Source: Bacillota bacterium
Lineage (GTDB): Bacteria > Bacillota > Clostridia > Acetivibrionales > DSM-2933
Direction: 5' to 3'
Assembly (NCBI GenBank): GCA_023441845.1
Contig: JAEZNF010000562.1
Location: 1-5,174, forward strand
DNA: 5,174 nt
Position 1 is the stretch's first letter. Each line of letters opens with the position of its first letter. The notes beneath the pieces were generated by a model. That model saw only the letters and a program-made list of their open reading frames with translations. It was not told the origin of the DNA and did not search any database. The position numbers and the translations under genes are program-made. Shown here piece by piece: positions 4,383 to 5,174 of this stretch.

Positions 4383-4516
4383 ATTTCGAGGTGCCGGAAA
4401 GACTACATTGTTAATCATTGTGTCAAAGGTTCGAATCCTTTTTGGGCCACAATATGGCCCAATAGCTCAGATGGAAGAGCAAATGAAAAATGTCTTTCAT
4501 ATAAATTCCTCGAAAT
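4383..4516 (+). ncRNA. Y-RNA-like unit F carrying a circularly permuted tRNA-Lys-like module
   Basis: Outer stem ATTTCGAGG (4383-4391) with CCTCGAAAT (4508-4516); inner stem GAAAGAC (4397-4403) with GTCTTTC (4492-4498). Reading inward there is the 3' half of a tRNA: loop remnant TTAA, anticodon-stem strand TCATT (4415-4419), variable loop GTGTC, T-arm AAAGG-TTCGAAT-CCTTT (4425-4441) and acceptor strand TTGGGCC (4442-4448). A 7-base loop follows, then the 5' half: acceptor GGCCCAA (4456-4462), UA, D-arm GCTC-AGATGGAA-GAGC (4465-4480), A, and anticodon-stem strand AATGA (4482-4486). Every stem has canonical length. The remnant UUAA fits a lysine anticodon loop. Bacterial Y RNAs with tRNA-like domains are known; this one is close to a whole tRNA without an anticodon. 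Confidence 0.9.
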
Positions 4517-4525
4517 CAAATATGC

Positions 4526-4660
4526 ATGCTGAGGTGCAAGAAAGATTACATAGTACATCAAGCGACGACTGTCTTGTAGGTTCGAATCCTACCTGTGTTC
4601 ATACAGTGGCCGAATGGATAAAGGCACTTGAAAAGTATCTTTCGATTACTTCCTCAGCAA
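4526..4660 (+). ncRNA. Y-RNA-like unit G carrying a permuted class II tRNA-like module
   Basis: Outer stem TGCTGAGG (4527-4534) with CCTCAGCA (4652-4659). Inner stem GAAAGAT (4540-4546) with ATCTTTC (4637-4643), a compensatory C-to-T / G-to-A change relative to the other units. Inside: anticodon-stem strand TCAAG (4558-4562), a 13-base variable region with a GAC/GTC mini-stem (4564-4573), T-arm GTAGG-TTCGAAT-CCTAC (4576-4592), acceptor hairpin CTGTG/TACAG closed by TTCA (4593-4606), UG, D-arm GCC/GGC with an 11-base loop (4609-4625), and anticodon-stem strand CTTGA (4627-4631). The 3-bp D-stem with large loop and the variable arm point to a serine/leucine-type parent. Confidence 0.87.
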
Positions 4661-4670
4661 TAAATTTAAA

Positions 4671-4886
4671 TATATGAGGTGCCGGGAAGACTACATTGCT
4701 ATTGGCTGCGCTTGACTCTTAATCAAGAATGGGTTCAAATCCCTGAGGCACTTAGGAGGACTAAAATATTACTTCAAGTTCTTTTTCAGCACTCATGGTA
4801 CCCCATGAGTGTGTGGAAAAAAATTTAGCGAAAGTTATATTTTAACCAGTCCTTAGTGCCGGAAGTCTTCCACTATTCCTCATATA
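4671..4886 (+). ncRNA. Y-RNA-like unit H, longest, with intact CUU anticodon arm and T-arm
   Basis: Outer stem TATATGAGG (4671-4679) with CCTCATATA (4878-4886); inner stem GGAAGACT (4685-4692) with AGTCTTCC (4864-4871). In normal tRNA order the interior shows a D-arm remnant (about 4698-4710), anticodon arm CTTGA-CTCTTAA-TCAAG (4711-4727, anticodon CUU, Lys), a reduced T-arm GGG-TTCAAAT-CCC (4731-4743) and GGCAC (4747-4751), which can pair with GTGCC (4856-4860). GGACT (4758-4762) pairs with AGTCC (4848-4852), and a 9-bp hairpin CACTCATGG/CCATGAGTG sits at 4790-4811. It is the unit nearest the Ro60 gene, about 216 bases long. Confidence 0.78.
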
Positions 4887-4923
4887 GATATAAGAAGCAA
4901 GCAAAGTAAAAGAGGTGAAAAAA

Positions 4924-5174
4924 ATGTTAAAAGGACTAAAAGGTTTTATCAAAACAAATGAAAAAGCGACCCATGAAGGCGGCAAAGCCTATGAGTTGAC
5001 ATTCAAGGAATCAGTTGCAGAGTTGTTCTCACTGGGTCTTATAAAAGGCAACTTTTATCAGGATGACCTTGAAGTAATTGAAAATACTAAGGAAATTATG
5101 TTGAAAGCTTTTGCCGAATGCCCTGAATGGGCAACAAAATGCGCAGTATACGGCCAGGAGTTCAATTGCTTAAA
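4924..5174 (+). CDS. rsr: TROVE-domain Ro60 orthologue (Rsr), N-terminal part (runs off window)
   Basis: ATG at 4924 follows AGAGGTG (4911-4917); 83 complete codons are visible and the frame is open to the right edge. The N-terminus has N..A.HEGGKAYELT, then SVAELFSLGLIKGNFYQ (GTFY-like in the family), and after a helix the segment CAVYGQEFNCLK. This is the start of the TROVE HEAT-repeat ring as in Deinococcus Rsr and animal Ro60. Ro60 binds Y RNAs on its outer surface and the ends of misfolded RNAs in its central hole; in Deinococcus it works with PNPase and other nucleases. The seven structured RNA units ending 37 bases upstream support the call. The C-terminal vWA-like domain lies outside the window. 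Confidence 0.88.
   Translation, partial: MLKGLKGFIKTNEKATHEGGKAYELTFKESVAELFSLGLIKGNFYQDDLEVIENTKEIMLKAFAECPEWATKCAVYGQEFNCL

Noticed and set aside
4425..4481. Ordinary tRNA gene in the array
   Set aside because: The T-arm and acceptor 3' strand precede the acceptor 5' strand and D-arm, and no anticodon loop lies between them, so this is a permuted tRNA-like domain of an RNA and not a standard tRNA.
4408..4677. 89-codon open frame across units F and G
   Set aside because: It covers the permuted tRNA-like modules, so its sequence is explained by tRNA arms. No RBS or recognisable protein motif.
3914..4886. Possible CRISPR array
   Set aside because: The repeated motif varies between copies, its two halves pair with each other across 60-200 bases, and the intervals are unequal and structured. 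CRISPR repeats are near-identical with uniform spacers.

Overview
The window comes from a low-GC, Gram-positive, Clostridia-like genome. The reasons are AT-rich coding DNA, AAAGGAGG-type ribosome binding sites, hairpin-plus-U-tract terminators, a YkuK/DUF458 gene, and a short (about 200 aa) EF-Ts. No taxon can be named from the sequence alone. A plasmid, prophage or large-phage origin is not excluded, because tRNA clusters, EF-Ts and Ro60/Y RNA genes also occur on large phages.

Layout on the + strand: (1) 3-887, the C-terminal part of a UvrA-family ABC ATPase running in from the left edge. (2) 1084-1919, two paralogous cassettes, each promoter - leader - strong RBS - tiny ORF (41 and 51 codons) - terminator. 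An isolated Y-RNA-like element sits between them. (3) 1943-2709, a YkuK-family RNase H-fold protein and an unrecognised 78-aa protein, probably one operon. (4) 2749-3261, six tRNA-like genes: Lys(UUU), a Leu-anticodon (UAA) tRNA with a short variable loop and a G3:U70 pair, Asp(GUC), Ala(UGC), a second such Leu-anticodon (UAG) tRNA, and a degenerate Ser(GCU). (5) 3285-3905, a stand-alone EF-Ts gene. (6) 3914-4886, seven head-to-tail structured RNA units sharing one terminal stem motif. (7) 4924 to the right edge, the start of a TROVE/Ro60 (Rsr) protein.

The main result is the RNA array upstream of Ro60. Each unit begins with GAGGTGC...GA(C/T)TACAT and ends with (G/A)TCTT...CCTC. The 5' and 3' ends pair, and the pairing changes in a compensatory way from copy to copy, so these are structured RNAs. 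Their position beside Ro60 identifies them as probable bacterial Y RNAs. The variable interiors are unusual. At least two are circularly permuted tRNAs: the acceptor stem is closed by a short loop and the anticodon arm is opened into the Ro-binding stem. One of these is Lys-like and the other has a class II-like variable arm. A third unit has a T-arm and an acceptor-like hairpin, and a fourth keeps an ordinary anticodon arm (CUU) and a T-arm.

Taken together, the right half looks like an accessory translation / RNA-surveillance locus: odd tRNAs that may be alanine acceptors with leucine anticodons, a probable extra EF-Ts, an RNase H-fold protein, a set of tRNA-mimicking Y RNAs and their Ro60 partner. 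That they work together is inference from gene order.
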